Notes under the pieces: model-generated
Told to the model about the DNA's origin: nothing
The model's input: only the letters and a program-made list of their open reading frames with translations
The model's database searches: none
Shown here: positions 39,690 to 47,673 of the stretch, piece by piece
How the letters are laid out: each line of letters begins with the position of its first letter
Position numbering within the stretch: the stretch's first letter is position 1
NCBI GenBank assembly: GCA_002441265.1
Contig: DJVQ01000064.1
Location: 30,261-77,933 of the forward strand
Direction: 5' to 3'
Source: Syntrophaceae bacterium UBA6252
GTDB lineage: Bacteria > Desulfobacterota > Syntrophia > Syntrophales > UBA6807
DNA: 47,673 nt
Position numbers and translations under genes: made by a program

Positions 39690-40658
39690 TCAATCCCGCT
39701 TCCCCGGCAGCGTGAGCAGATAGCGAAACCGTCTCATGAAATACAGGAACATCCTTCTTGACGGGCGATTCTCCCCGGGGACCAGGATTCTTTGCGGAAC
39801 GCCTTCATCGCCGCCGGCCTCCCACTCGGAGATAAAACGGCACATGAAAGGAAAGAATTGATATTTTTCCAGAATCAGCTGCCTCGCATGGGAGATGGCC
39901 TCAAAATTCCTCTTCCACACATTCCGGGCAACCGCTTCGCGGATGATCTCCGCAGCCCCGCGAGGATCCGAAACATCAATCCGGATGAACGATTCCTCCG
40001 GAAAATAATCGGACAGATTCCTGCAGCCGTAATATACGGGCATCGTCCAGGCCAGAAAGCAATCCGCCAGCTTTTCCGTCCAGTAGTGGGGGGACGAGAA
40101 ATTTTCCACGGCGATCGAGTAGCGATAGGACGCAATCCCGTCCCACTTGTCCCTCAGGGGCCGGATCCCGTGTCCGAAACAGTCGATCGGAAGATCTCCG
40201 GGTATCCGCCGGACAAAGTCGAGCCTCCTGCGATGGCCCCTGAAATGGGTCTTGCTGCTGGTGATCAGGGATATTTCCCGGCTTTTCTCCGGCGGCGACG
40301 CGCTTTTCAGCTCGTCATAACTCCGATCCACGTGCCATGACAAGGCCCCGTGGGTGTGGACGTATCTGGGTCCCTTCAGCCCCGTGTCGGTTGTATATAC
40401 CCTGGAATAAACGGACGGCGTATAGGAATGGCAAACGCCGAAGTATTCGTTGTGCGGTTCCTGGTGCAGGCACCAGACATTCCGGGGGCGGCAGACAACC
40501 TCCTCGTCGACGGCGGAAAGATTCAGAACGATGAGATAGTCGCATTCCCTGATTCGGTCCCCCGTGAAAAAAACACCGTTCCACAGCCCCTTTGACAGGG
40601 GCGTCTGTCTCATCAGGTCGGGGTATTCCAAGTTTTTGATGATGCGAACGGTCTTCAT
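39690..40658 (-). CDS. GT10-like (alpha-fucosyltransferase family) glycosyltransferase
   Basis: The 322-residue protein has the diagnostic GT10 donor-binding block: YRYSIAVENFSSPHYWTEKL followed by AWTMPVYYG. In characterised family members this binds GDP-fucose and transfers alpha-1,3/4-fucose. The N-terminal half contains WCLHQEPHNEY and ALSWHVDRSYDEL, typical of bacterial GT10 proteins. No fucose-nucleotide biosynthesis genes are in the window, so the sugar is inferred only from family. The start is uncertain: the ATG at 40658 begins a compact KTVRIIKN strand but lacks a clear ribosome site; the frame is open to 40766. First gene of the three-glycosyltransferase run. Confidence 0.88.
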   Translation of the reverse strand: MKTVRIIKNLEYPDLMRQTPLSKGLWNGVFFTGDRIRECDYLIVLNLSAVDEEVVCRPRNVWCLHQEPHNEYFGVCHSYTPSVYSRVYTTDTGLKGPRYVHTHGALSWHVDRSYDELKSASPPEKSREISLITSSKTHFRGHRRRLDFVRRIPGDLPIDCFGHGIRPLRDKWDGIASYRYSIAVENFSSPHYWTEKLADCFLAWTMPVYYGCRNLSDYFPEESFIRIDVSDPRGAAEIIREAVARNVWKRNFEAISHARQLILEKYQFFPFMCRFISEWEAGGDEGVPQRILVPGENRPSRRMFLYFMRRFRYLLTLPGKRD

Positions 40659-41039
40659 GGGTGCGCCGAACCGGCACTGGAAACGCCGCCGTGACGGCTT
40701 CTTGAAAAAGTCCGCAGCGGCGCCGCCCTTCATCCTTCCGCATTGCGGCGTCCTCTCCGCATGCATGCGCTTCCGGGATCAGGCGCCGTGCCTCAGGGTT
40801 TTTCCTTTGCTTCTCCGTAACATCCCTCTTATGTCTTTTTTCGCACATTCGTCAACTGCGATTCGTCATCGCGCGGGCAACGGCGATACGTTTTTTCACG
40901 GCATGGAAATCATGGAAGGAGGTATCCTGTAGACAAAGCGGCGGGTCATTTTTCCGGGAGGCGACATTCCGGAATCGATCGATTCACGGTTTCCCGTGCC
41001 GCGGAAAAGGCGGCCATGCGCCTCCGGGATGGCGGATTG
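40659..41039. other. Spacer between the GT10-like and EamA genes
   Basis: If GT10 starts at 40658 this is free of recognised genes. It contains a short AATCGATCGATT palindrome near 40974-40985. Promoters for the glycosyltransferase run should lie here but no convincing boxes were found. Confidence 0.4.
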
Positions 41040-41894
41040 TCATCCTCCGGTCACGCTTCGCCGGGCACCGATGATTGAAGCCCAGGTCACTGCAATCAGA
41101 ATGACGGAGCCTCCGATTATCGTGTTCATTCCGGGATTTTCGCCCACCACGAGAAAAACCCACAGGGGATTCAGAAGGGGCTCGATGACGGCAATGAGGT
41201 TCGCCGATATCGCGGAGATCCGTTTGATTGCATAGGCGATCAGGATTGCGGGAACTCCGATCTGAGCGACGCCGAGCACCAGTATCGCCGCAACGGATTT
41301 CTCCGTGAATTGCGGCGCAGGCAGAAACAGGGACACCGTCAGGCACGTACCCGCGGCGAACCAGTGTGACAGAAGGTTAGACTCCAGCGGCGACCCGTCC
41401 TTCTGCATTCTCATGAACACGAAGTAAAGACTGAACGTCACCGCCGACACCAGGGCGACGGCATCGCCGAAGATCCGTCCGCCTCCCAGCCTGTTCGCGA
41501 ACATGATCGCCATCCCCGCCATGACGAAAAGAATGGATATCCAGTGTTCGGCTCGTATCTTCTCCTTCAGCAGCGGGGCGCCGATGAACGCCGTGAAAAT
41601 GATCGCCATGTACTGGAGCAGGATCGCGTTCGCCGCCGTCGTGGTTTTGTTGGCCACCACAAAGAGGAGCATCGTGAGCGCGTTGGCCACGGCCGCCCCG
41701 ACCTGGGGAAAGGACATGTTGATCTTCGGCTTCCGGAGAAACGCCAGTATGACCAGCGATGCGATGACGCTTCTGATTCCCGCGATGGCGAACGGATTCC
41801 AGTCGATCACCTTGATGAACAGGCCGCCCAGGCTCCACAGCGAAGCGGTCGCGATCATCGTCACCATGCCCGCGATTTTGTCATTCCGACCCAT
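41040..41894 (-). CDS. EamA/DMT-family transporter
   Basis: The protein of about 284 residues has ten predicted helices in two EamA repeats (first: IATASLWSLGGLFIKVIDWN; second: DAVALVSAVTFSLYFVFM). Family members export amino acids or other metabolites across the inner membrane. Helix-end GVPAILIAYAIKRISAISAN and EPLLNPLWVFLVVGE are typical. No substrate can be read. The start at 41894 (ATG) is preferred to a TTG at 41924, though neither has a strong ribosome site. It is on the same strand as the large FAD oxidoreductase, 400 bp away. Confidence 0.9.
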   Translation of the reverse strand: MGRNDKIAGMVTMIATASLWSLGGLFIKVIDWNPFAIAGIRSVIASLVILAFLRKPKINMSFPQVGAAVANALTMLLFVVANKTTTAANAILLQYMAIIFTAFIGAPLLKEKIRAEHWISILFVMAGMAIMFANRLGGGRIFGDAVALVSAVTFSLYFVFMRMQKDGSPLESNLLSHWFAAGTCLTVSLFLPAPQFTEKSVAAILVLGVAQIGVPAILIAYAIKRISAISANLIAVIEPLLNPLWVFLVVGENPGMNTIIGGSVILIAVTWASIIGARRSVTGG

Positions 41895-41924
41895 GTCAGG
41901 GACCGCAATTCCTTGTTTTCGCAA

Positions 41925-42295
41925 AACCTGTTCCGGCGCTTCTCCTCTGCGGAAAAGCCGTGCCCGTCATGACACGGCTCAAGCGGCTTTCATAGCTCCG
42001 ATATCAAAAAAATTCAACTTGCCGCGGACGGATTACCGGCCGGTTCTCACGATTCCGGAACCGCGGACGGGAAACGGAGCCTCAAAGAATGGGAAACCCG
42101 GGAAACGCTTCCATGGCGGGGATGCGGACAAGGATGACAAAAAGGGGGCCCTCCCCGGAAACGCCGGGCATGGATACCCCCTTGCAACTTGAACCCGCGG
42201 TACCCGGGGCGGGAATCCCGGGGAGCATTCCTGCTTCCGGTTCCCCTCGCGGCCGTCCGAACAGGCCTACGGGACCATCTCCCTCGAAACGCTTC
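41925..42295. other. Gene-free spacer
   Basis: The stretch holds short GC hairpins (CCCGGGGCGGGAATCCCGGGG near 42208) but no recognised gene, repeat or T-tailed terminator. Confidence 0.45.
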
Positions 42296-45200
42296 TCATG
42301 CCCCCCGTCCTTTCAGATAACGGATCAGGGGATCGGTGACCAGGGGAACCACGTCGCCGATCATGTGGGGCATCAGGTTGTCCATGACCTTCGGCATGAG
42401 ATCGGGCATCTGCTCCCGCATGTAATCGGGCATGGGAACGCGCTCGGCGACCCGTTCCAGCATGACCGGCATGACCTTGGGCATCATCATGGGAAGAAGC
42501 CTCGGGAAGAGGACGGGAAACAGGGGCTTCATGGCCGCAAGGGCCCCCGGAATCTTCCCCATGAAACGCATCATGGGCCCCATGCCGAAGGGCATGGCCG
42601 CGACGAGTTCGGGAAACATGGTCGCCATGAGATCGGCGAAGCCTTTCGGCGTCATGATGTCGATCATGGCCTCGAAAACCGCCCACTGGCGAAGGACCTC
42701 CGGGTTGGGGTCGGGAAAGTCATATCCCAGGGCGGACGAGGCGAACCGGGCGAGATCGACGATCTCGACGGGCATCTTCTTTTTGTCCCTGGCGACGCGG
42801 AGCTGGACCTCGCAGCAGGGGCACAGGGCCAGGACCTTGCCGGCTCCGGCCTCTAGGGCCTCGTTCAGCCGGGTCTCGCCGATGTCCGCCGCCACGGGCG
42901 GCTCCTTGATCAGGGTCAGGACGCTCGCGCAGCAGTGGGCCGCTTCATGGTGGTGGCTCATCTCCACGAAATCGACATGGGGTATGGCCTTGATCAGCTC
43001 GCGGGGGGGCTCGTAAACCCCCGAAACACGGCCGATGTGACAGGAATCGTGCCATGTGACCGTTTCTCTCTCCCTTCCCGTGTCGGGAAAGGAAAACTCC
43101 CCGGACCGGATCTTGTCCGCAACGACCTCGCTGTAATGGCGGGCCCGAATCCCGAAAGGAATTTTCAATTTCTCCGCCCATCGGGGATAGACCTGACGCC
43201 ACATCATGTCGCAGGCGGGACAGGAGGAGACCACGGTCGTCGCCCCCGCTTTCCGGACGGACGCGATGTTCTGTCTCATGATATCCTCGAAGACGTCCCA
43301 GAGACCGGCGACCAGCATGGGAGTGCCGCAGCAGTTCTCCACGTTGCCGAGAATGGTGAAATCCACTCCGGCCTCGTCGAGGAGGCGGACGGCCGCCATG
43401 GCGATGTCGTGTTCCACATAGCTCGCGGTGCATCCCGCGAAGTACACCGTGTCCGAAGTCCTTCCGGGGCCGTGCTTTTCCCTGAGGTCGGCGGGCATCC
43501 AGTCGGTCCGGTTTTTCCGGTACCCCACCCAGATGTCCCCCTCTTTGCGGAGGGCCTCCGCCATCATTTCGAAGGGGGGGAAGGTCATCTTCTTCTCTTC
43601 ATGGATCAGCTGTCCCCGGAGCTTCATCCACGAGGGCTCGATGGGCAGGGCCGCGGAACAGCGGAGATTGCACAGCTCGCAGGTCGTGCAGACGAGGATC
43701 GTGTCCACCATGAACTGCGTCCATTCCTCACGGCCTTTCATGTATTGCCGGAGCCAGTACCACTTGCCCCGGGGGCTCTGGCTTTCCCACCCCCTTCCGT
43801 AGAACTGGTCGCATTCCTCGACGCAGTAACCGCACTGGGAACAGCTGTAGGCGTACCAGGCCACGTCGGCGGGAATTCCCCGGACGGGCTCCCTGGGCCG
43901 TTCCCCGATGCGGGTGATGATGTAATTGCCGAAAGGACGGACGACCGGCTCGAGGAACTGCCCGATGCCGATCGCCGTGCCCATGAGGCCGTCGGCGATG
44001 ACTTTGCCGGGATTGAGGAGATTCCCGGGATCGATCTCCTTCTTGAAGGCCTTCAAGCGGGTCACCCGGGTCGCGCCGAGAACGTCGCGGGATTTCCGGG
44101 CGAAATAAAGTCCCGTGGCGTAAGCCCTTCCCCCGTGTTTCTCGGCGATTTTCATGATGGTCAGGGTAAGGCCGAAGACGAAGTTGTAGCTGAATCTTCT
44201 CTCGTCGCTGGGGATGAAGCCCAGAATGACCACCTCCGGCCTGCCGTTCCTTCCGTTCCGGATGATGACCCCTTCCTTGACCACGGGCTGGTGAACGGTG
44301 CGTTCAATGTCTTCGAGAACGTCCCCCATCCGGGCCAGGGGGACGATGACCTCCGCGGGGACGAGGCTCGGGCCGAGGCGCTTCACCACCATGAGCTTGA
44401 ACCGGTGTTTCCATTCGTGCCTGGCGATCCGGTCCTCGAGGATCTCCGCCTCGCACAGCCTGATGATCCGGGAAAGACCCTCCATGACGGCGGACCGGTC
44501 CTTGGCGCGGAACGTGAGGGTGGTGATGTATGAGGCCGGAAGAAGAATCCGTTCCTCCACGGGGTGGCCCAGATGTTCCTGCAGGGGGGCCCGGTTCTTC
44601 AGTTCCGCCATCCGGGGATTGATGAACATGAGGGACCAGATGGGCAGGTTTTCGACGATCATGGCCTCGAACATCCTCTGGAGTTCGCGGGCGTCGGGAC
44701 AGCCGATGGAAACGACGTCCATCTCCTCCAACGGCTGGACGCGGAGGGTGATTTCCGTGATGAGGCCGGTGATCCCCTCGGCATCGCTGACCATGTCCAG
44801 GTCGGGCCCGGAAAACACCCGGACGGCGCCGTTCGGGAGAACGACCCGGGCGCTCACGACGGTGTCCCGGAACCAGCCGGCCTCGTAGGATCCGAGGCCC
44901 GCTCCTCCCTGGGCGAGCCACCCGCCGACGGTCGATCCCGGGTAGCTTGTGGGATAGGTCATCAGGGTCAGCCCCTGTTTCGCCAGGGCCCGGTCAAGCT
45001 TTTCCCAGACGATTCCGGGCTGGACCGTGGCCGTCCGTTCCCCCGGGTCGATCTTCACGATCCGGTTCATGCGGAAGAAATCCACGGTGAGACCTTTTTT
45101 AACGGGAAGCACCCCGCCGTAACCGGAGGTCGCCTTCGCGCGGGGCGTGAGAGGAACGCCGCCGGCCACGGACCATCGGACGAGCTTGACGATTTCCTCC

Positions 45201-45376
45201 TCCGATTCGGGCTGAACGACGGCGTCGGGCGTCGTGTTGCCGATGAGGGGCCGGATGAGCCCCGGGACGGCGGCGATGTCATGTCCGTACAGCTTCCGTT
45301 CCGTCCGGTCGAAATTGACCCGGCTGCCGAACAGGTCGTTGAGAAAGGCCTTTTTCCCCTTGTCCAATTTGCCCAT
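42296..45376 (-). CDS. FAD-linked oxidase / Fe-S / CCG-domain fusion (GlcD-GlcF or HdrD-like)
   Basis: The 1026-residue protein joins several modules. A GlcD-type FAD_binding_4 domain (about 40-270; TYPTSYPGSTVGGWLAQGGA) and its C-terminal oxidase domain (to about 470) come first. Two 4Fe-4S motifs follow (CSQCGYCVEECD at about 515; CTTCELCNLRC at about 562). Then come two CCG domains (ENCCGTPM at about 690; AHCCASV and CPCCEVQL at about 830-860) as in HdrB/GlcF. It likely oxidises a hydroxyacid or accepts electrons from an ETF-like partner and passes them to quinone or thiol. The last about 105 residues are a Met/Pro-rich repetitive tail. AAGGGGG precedes the start. Confidence 0.93.
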   Translation of the reverse strand: MGKLDKGKKAFLNDLFGSRVNFDRTERKLYGHDIAAVPGLIRPLIGNTTPDAVVQPESEEEIVKLVRWSVAGGVPLTPRAKATSGYGGVLPVKKGLTVDFFRMNRIVKIDPGERTATVQPGIVWEKLDRALAKQGLTLMTYPTSYPGSTVGGWLAQGGAGLGSYEAGWFRDTVVSARVVLPNGAVRVFSGPDLDMVSDAEGITGLITEITLRVQPLEEMDVVSIGCPDARELQRMFEAMIVENLPIWSLMFINPRMAELKNRAPLQEHLGHPVEERILLPASYITTLTFRAKDRSAVMEGLSRIIRLCEAEILEDRIARHEWKHRFKLMVVKRLGPSLVPAEVIVPLARMGDVLEDIERTVHQPVVKEGVIIRNGRNGRPEVVILGFIPSDERRFSYNFVFGLTLTIMKIAEKHGGRAYATGLYFARKSRDVLGATRVTRLKAFKKEIDPGNLLNPGKVIADGLMGTAIGIGQFLEPVVRPFGNYIITRIGERPREPVRGIPADVAWYAYSCSQCGYCVEECDQFYGRGWESQSPRGKWYWLRQYMKGREEWTQFMVDTILVCTTCELCNLRCSAALPIEPSWMKLRGQLIHEEKKMTFPPFEMMAEALRKEGDIWVGYRKNRTDWMPADLREKHGPGRTSDTVYFAGCTASYVEHDIAMAAVRLLDEAGVDFTILGNVENCCGTPMLVAGLWDVFEDIMRQNIASVRKAGATTVVSSCPACDMMWRQVYPRWAEKLKIPFGIRARHYSEVVADKIRSGEFSFPDTGRERETVTWHDSCHIGRVSGVYEPPRELIKAIPHVDFVEMSHHHEAAHCCASVLTLIKEPPVAADIGETRLNEALEAGAGKVLALCPCCEVQLRVARDKKKMPVEIVDLARFASSALGYDFPDPNPEVLRQWAVFEAMIDIMTPKGFADLMATMFPELVAAMPFGMGPMMRFMGKIPGALAAMKPLFPVLFPRLLPMMMPKVMPVMLERVAERVPMPDYMREQMPDLMPKVMDNLMPHMIGDVVPLVTDPLIRYLKGRGA

Positions 45377-45494
45377 GAGAACCCCCTTCCCGGCCGGTTG
45401 GAAAACATCCGCAATTTGAAAATCATGCGTGGCCGTCGATCGTTCTTAAATGACGACCGCGACGACGCCAGGACATGGAAACGGATCAATCATC

Positions 45495-45626
45495 ATGGAT
45501 AATACTGCGATGCAGGGGAAATTGCCACCCCGTTTCACGGGGGGACCGGATCCGCCGGATATGATTCCCCGGCGGCGGGAGGAAGCAAAAGAGGGCGGGG
45601 GCCGGGTTTCCGGTCGATCAACATAA
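45495..45626 (+). CDS. Possible small protein ending at a terminator, 43 residues
   Basis: The frame runs from MDNTAMQGKLPPRF to a TAA one base before a perfect T-tailed terminator. It is basic and Pro/Arg/Gly-rich, with no known family. There is no clear ribosome site, so coding is doubtful; the position makes it worth noting. Confidence 0.25.
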   Translation: MDNTAMQGKLPPRFTGGPDPPDMIPRRREEAKEGGGRVSGRST

Positions 45627-45627
45627 G

Positions 45628-45661
45628 GATGGCCGGGCTGCAAACCCGGCCATCTTTTTTT
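45628..45661 (+). terminator. Strong intrinsic terminator
   Basis: GATGGCCGGG and its exact complement CCCGGCCATC flank a 7-nt loop, followed by TTTTTTT. On the plus strand there is no established gene upstream for it to end. On the minus strand it lies about 50 bp past the PEP-CTERM gene and could end that too, though its minus-side tail (CTTATGTT) is weak. Confidence 0.85.
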
Positions 45662-45703
45662 CCGTTGGAATGTCCGAAGGTAAAACCGTGTGAATGCGGA
45701 ACG

Positions 45704-46402
45704 TTATCTTTTGCGTCCCTTCGAAAGGATGATTCTCATGCTCGCCATGTTCCTCCTCAGCAGAAGCGCGACGAACAAGATCCCGATACCGAGAAGGATC
45801 AGTGTGGACGGCTCGGGAACCGTCGTCACCGTGTCGGGAACAACGGCCCATCCGATGAGGTTCGGGTTATCGGTGACGGGAGTTTCATTCGGATTGCCGA
45901 ATTCCGTGTTGTACGCATAACCGAGAAAGGTCCCGTTGGCGCTTCCGCCCTTGGCATAGAAGTCGCCCCAGATGGGGGCCCGATCCGTGACGATGGTCCA
46001 GGTATAGAGCGTTCCGTCACTTGCCTCCGGAACTTCGAACTTCAATCCGTACAGACTCCCCGGGATACCGGGATTGCTGGGATCGGTGGGCAGATAGGTG
46101 CCCAGTTCGTAAGTCGGCGTGGTCCCGTCCTCGATATTGTCCGTTCCGAAAGTGTCCGACACCTCCGTGATGACGTGGCTGATTCCGGGCGAACCGGACG
46201 TCGTGAACGAATATTCGTACGTCCAGTAATTCGTCGACGCATCGAAAGTGACGAGCCAACGAAGCGTGCAGGTGCTGTCGGCCCAGTCATCCGACGCAAC
46301 CAGGTTCTGGTCCCAGGAAATGTACCCCTCGTAATAGGCGAACGCACTGGGACCGACGGAAAGAACGGCAAGTAATACGAAGCATACGATCCACTTTTTC
46401 AT
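45704..46402 (-). CDS. PEP-CTERM sorting-signal protein
   Basis: The 232-residue exported protein has a signal peptide (KKWIVCFVLLAVLSVGPSAF, residues 2-21, then AYYEG). The middle is beta-rich and Thr/Ser-rich. The end is a PEP-CTERM tail: VPEPSTLILLGIGILFVALL followed by a basic end. Such proteins are processed by an exosortase (EpsH family) and associated with exopolysaccharide. The basic end after the helix (about 17 residues) is longer than usual. AGGAGG lies 6 nt upstream of the start at 46402. A 22-bp palindrome 34 bp upstream may control it. No exosortase gene is in the window. Confidence 0.92.
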   Translation of the reverse strand: MKKWIVCFVLLAVLSVGPSAFAYYEGYISWDQNLVASDDWADSTCTLRWLVTFDASTNYWTYEYSFTTSGSPGISHVITEVSDTFGTDNIEDGTTPTYELGTYLPTDPSNPGIPGSLYGLKFEVPEASDGTLYTWTIVTDRAPIWGDFYAKGGSANGTFLGYAYNTEFGNPNETPVTDNPNLIGWAVVPDTVTTVPEPSTLILLGIGILFVALLLRRNMASMRIILSKGRKR

Positions 46403-46435
46403 TTTATTCCTCCTGACTCTTTCCAACTGTATAAC

Positions 46436-46457
46436 TTCCAGTATTCCAATACTGGAA
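46436..46457. promoter_or_regulatory. 22-bp perfect palindrome upstream of the PEP-CTERM gene
   Basis: TTCCAGTATT-CC-AATACTGGAA has perfect 10-bp arms. On the minus strand it lies just after a TATAAA-like -10 box (46468-46473) and before the ribosome site, so it fits an operator or a leader hairpin. Confidence 0.7.
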
Positions 46458-46473
46458 CCGGCGTATCTTTATA

Positions 46474-46924
46474 AAATGCAAAAACCGTTCTACCATGCCT
46501 CTTCAGGTCGCCATACCAGGGACGGTACATAACCTGCCAGAATAAATGGCACTATTTCATGCAATCCGGCCCGGTCCGGTCAGAGAACAAATGCCGGACG
46601 ATCTTTCCGGCAGGCAATTGTAAGGAAATCCAACATGGCATTCATCTCGAACGCGAGGCGACAGATGCAACACCCCTATTTTCTTGTATTTAACAAGGTC
46701 TCCTGTATGTAAATATATCCGACACCCATGGAAACCAAACGGAGAAAAGGCACGGGAAGGAACGGACAAAGCCCGGGAGAACATTTCGACGGCGGGGGGA
46801 CAGGCGGAAAGACTTCGGGGCGAAGCATTCGTCCCGTTCAACGAAAAAAGGGCAACCGCTTCTCCGGGAGAATCGATCACCCTTGATGCCATGTGTTCCG
46901 AACTGTTCGGAAAGGTCGCGTTCC
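46474..46924. other. Gene-free region upstream of the PEP-CTERM gene
   Basis: The stretch is less GC-rich than its surroundings, with an AT-rich part at 46675-46725 (ATTTTCTTGTATTTAACAAGG, TGTATGTAAATATATCC). A minus-strand open frame (46557-46934) has no recognisable family or ribosome site and is probably not a gene. A TTGTATTTAACAA-type short palindrome lies near 46682-46696. Confidence 0.4.
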
Positions 46925-46945
46925 TCCGGGGCAAAGAGCCCCGGA
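46925..46945 (-). terminator. Hairpin after the universal stress gene
   Basis: TCCGGGGC and GCCCCGGA form a perfect 8-bp stem with a 5-nt loop, 5 nt past the stop at 46951. There is no T tail. Confidence 0.45.
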
Positions 46946-46950
46946 CCGGA

Positions 46951-47385
46951 TCAGCGCTTTACGACCAGGACGGGTCTTTGGGAGTGCCGGATCACCTTTT
47001 CGGCCACGGAACCGATCAGCATGTCCGCCAGGTTGCTCTTTCCGTGCGAGCCCATGACGATGACGGATACGTTCTCCTCCTCGGCCAGCCGCAGGATCTC
47101 CCGAAAGGGAATCCCCGTTTCGATCCGGGACTTCACCTCGTATCCCTGCGCCCTCAGTTCTCCGGCGATTTCCTTCATCTCCCTGGCCGCGGTATCCTCG
47201 AAGGCCTTCCTGATCTCGCCGAAGTCCAGGGACATGTGACCTGCCAGCATATCGAAGTTCCGGCGGTCGATCACGTGGACGATGACGACTTCCGCGGCGC
47301 CGGCGTTTTTCAGGCTGCCGATATACGCAATCGCCTTCCGGGCCACAGCGGAAAAATCGGTTGGATAAAGAATCTTCTTAATCAT
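46951..47385 (-). CDS. Universal stress protein (UspA family)
   Basis: The 144-residue single Usp domain begins IKKILYPTDFSAVARKAI. The ATP-binding signature G-x2-G-x9-G-S is present as GSHGKSNLADMLIGSVAEKV, ending RPVLVVKR, so nucleotide binding is likely. Usp proteins raise survival under starvation and other stress; no partner is adjacent. The start at 47385 follows GGGGAT. It appears monocistronic; its upstream region runs into repeat copy E. Confidence 0.95.
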   Translation of the reverse strand: MIKKILYPTDFSAVARKAIAYIGSLKNAGAAEVVIVHVIDRRNFDMLAGHMSLDFGEIRKAFEDTAAREMKEIAGELRAQGYEVKSRIETGIPFREILRLAEEENVSVIVMGSHGKSNLADMLIGSVAEKVIRHSQRPVLVVKR

Positions 47386-47588
47386 GATGCAATCCCCTTT
47401 CCCGGTTTGCCGGAAACGAATGGACAGGTTCCTGCGCATCACCGGGAAACCCTCCAACCGGAAAGGCATCCCGGTTCCCCTGAAAAAGCGGGCATTCTCC
47501 GCGATCCGCCGGATCGTGAGAACACACGGACTAACAGGGCAAAAACACTTTTATTATTTTTACCCGACAGGAGAGGGCGTGTCAATCT

Positions 47589-47673
47589 TGACGGCTTCGT
47601 AAAAAGTTCCCATGCCGCCCCTTTTTCCCTCGTCCCTGCGGCGTACCCTAAGTACGCCTCAGTCCTCGGGATT
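47589..47673 (-). repeat. MITE-like element, truncated by window end (copy E)
   Basis: TGACGGCTTCGTAAAAAG is the element's outer end. It is followed by the internal CCTCGTCCCTGCGGCGTACC and the palindrome arm AAGTACGCC, matching copy D1 in reverse orientation. The other end lies beyond the window. Confidence 0.85.

Noticed and set aside
46545..46561. Second sigma-54 promoter (TGGCACTATTTCATGC)
   Set aside because: The GG-to-GC spacing is 11 bp instead of 10, and no plus-strand gene follows.
46557..46934. Minus-strand gene of 125 codons upstream of the PEP-CTERM gene
   Set aside because: There is no ribosome site or family, the composition is unlike neighbouring genes, and it overlaps the universal stress gene's hairpin region.

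Overview
The window is GC-rich and densely coded. It looks like a chromosome segment of an anaerobic or syntrophic member of the Desulfobacterota (Syntrophales-like). I infer this from the gene mix and not from any marker gene: AMP-forming acetyl-CoA synthetase next to an ACT-domain protein, an old-yellow-enzyme dienoyl-CoA reductase, a type-II 3-hydroxyacyl-CoA dehydrogenase, a GlcD/HdrD-like FAD/Fe-S fusion, several rubrerythrin-like ferritins, a PHA-synthase operon, and PEP-CTERM and IPTL-CTERM surface proteins. No rRNA, tRNA, CRISPR array, prophage or intact insertion sequence was seen.

Layout. 0-3 kb: a TetR regulator and short-chain dehydrogenase with a 27-bp operator, then a diguanylate cyclase followed by a tandemly duplicated terminator. 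3-7 kb: a SLOG-like protein with an attenuator-like leader, an orphan acidic Cys/Ser-rich protein behind a textbook sigma-54 promoter, and a dienoyl-CoA reductase-like flavoenzyme. 7-11 kb: a giant SBBP/IPT-repeat surface protein whose IPTL-CTERM sorting tail lies in a shifted frame. 11-17 kb: a minus-strand run (fmt, DUF3047, ferritin-like, TPR) divergent from an aminotransferase-DUF456-MFS operon joined by ATGA overlaps. 17-24 kb: CBS protein, cytidylate-kinase-like/BON fusion, RRM protein with a long leader, Mrp and IscU-like Fe-S assembly pair, a frameshifted ion transporter, a DUF4442 thioesterase-fold protein, a rubrerythrin and a ferredoxin. 24-31 kb: a multi-PAS hybrid histidine kinase convergent with a TetR-SRPBCC-small protein-PHA synthase operon. 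31-37 kb: a secreted WD40-caspase protein, an ACT protein and acs. 37-42 kb: three glycosyltransferases (GT4, GT2, GT10-like) and an EamA exporter. 42-47.7 kb: the FAD/Fe-S oxidoreductase, a PEP-CTERM protein and a universal stress protein.

How it fits together. Acs, the acyl-CoA reductase/dehydrogenase genes and the FAD/Fe-S fusion fit energy conservation from acyl-CoA and acetyl-CoA. Mrp/IscU-like, ferredoxin and ferritin-like proteins supply and protect Fe-S and flavin enzymes. The sortable surface proteins and glycosyltransferases suggest an exopolysaccharide/exosortase cell surface, although no exosortase is in the window.

The strongest structural discovery is a dispersed miniature inverted-repeat element (about 48-165 bp, ends beginning TGACG and sharing CGTAAAAAG). 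Two copies have matching 4-bp flanks (TACT and GGTT), as expected of target-site duplications. At least seven full, internally deleted or end fragments occur here. They supply stop codons to neighbouring genes and lie in the leaders of acs and the ACT gene. Two G-run frameshifts (surface protein, transporter) may be assembly errors or real lesions.
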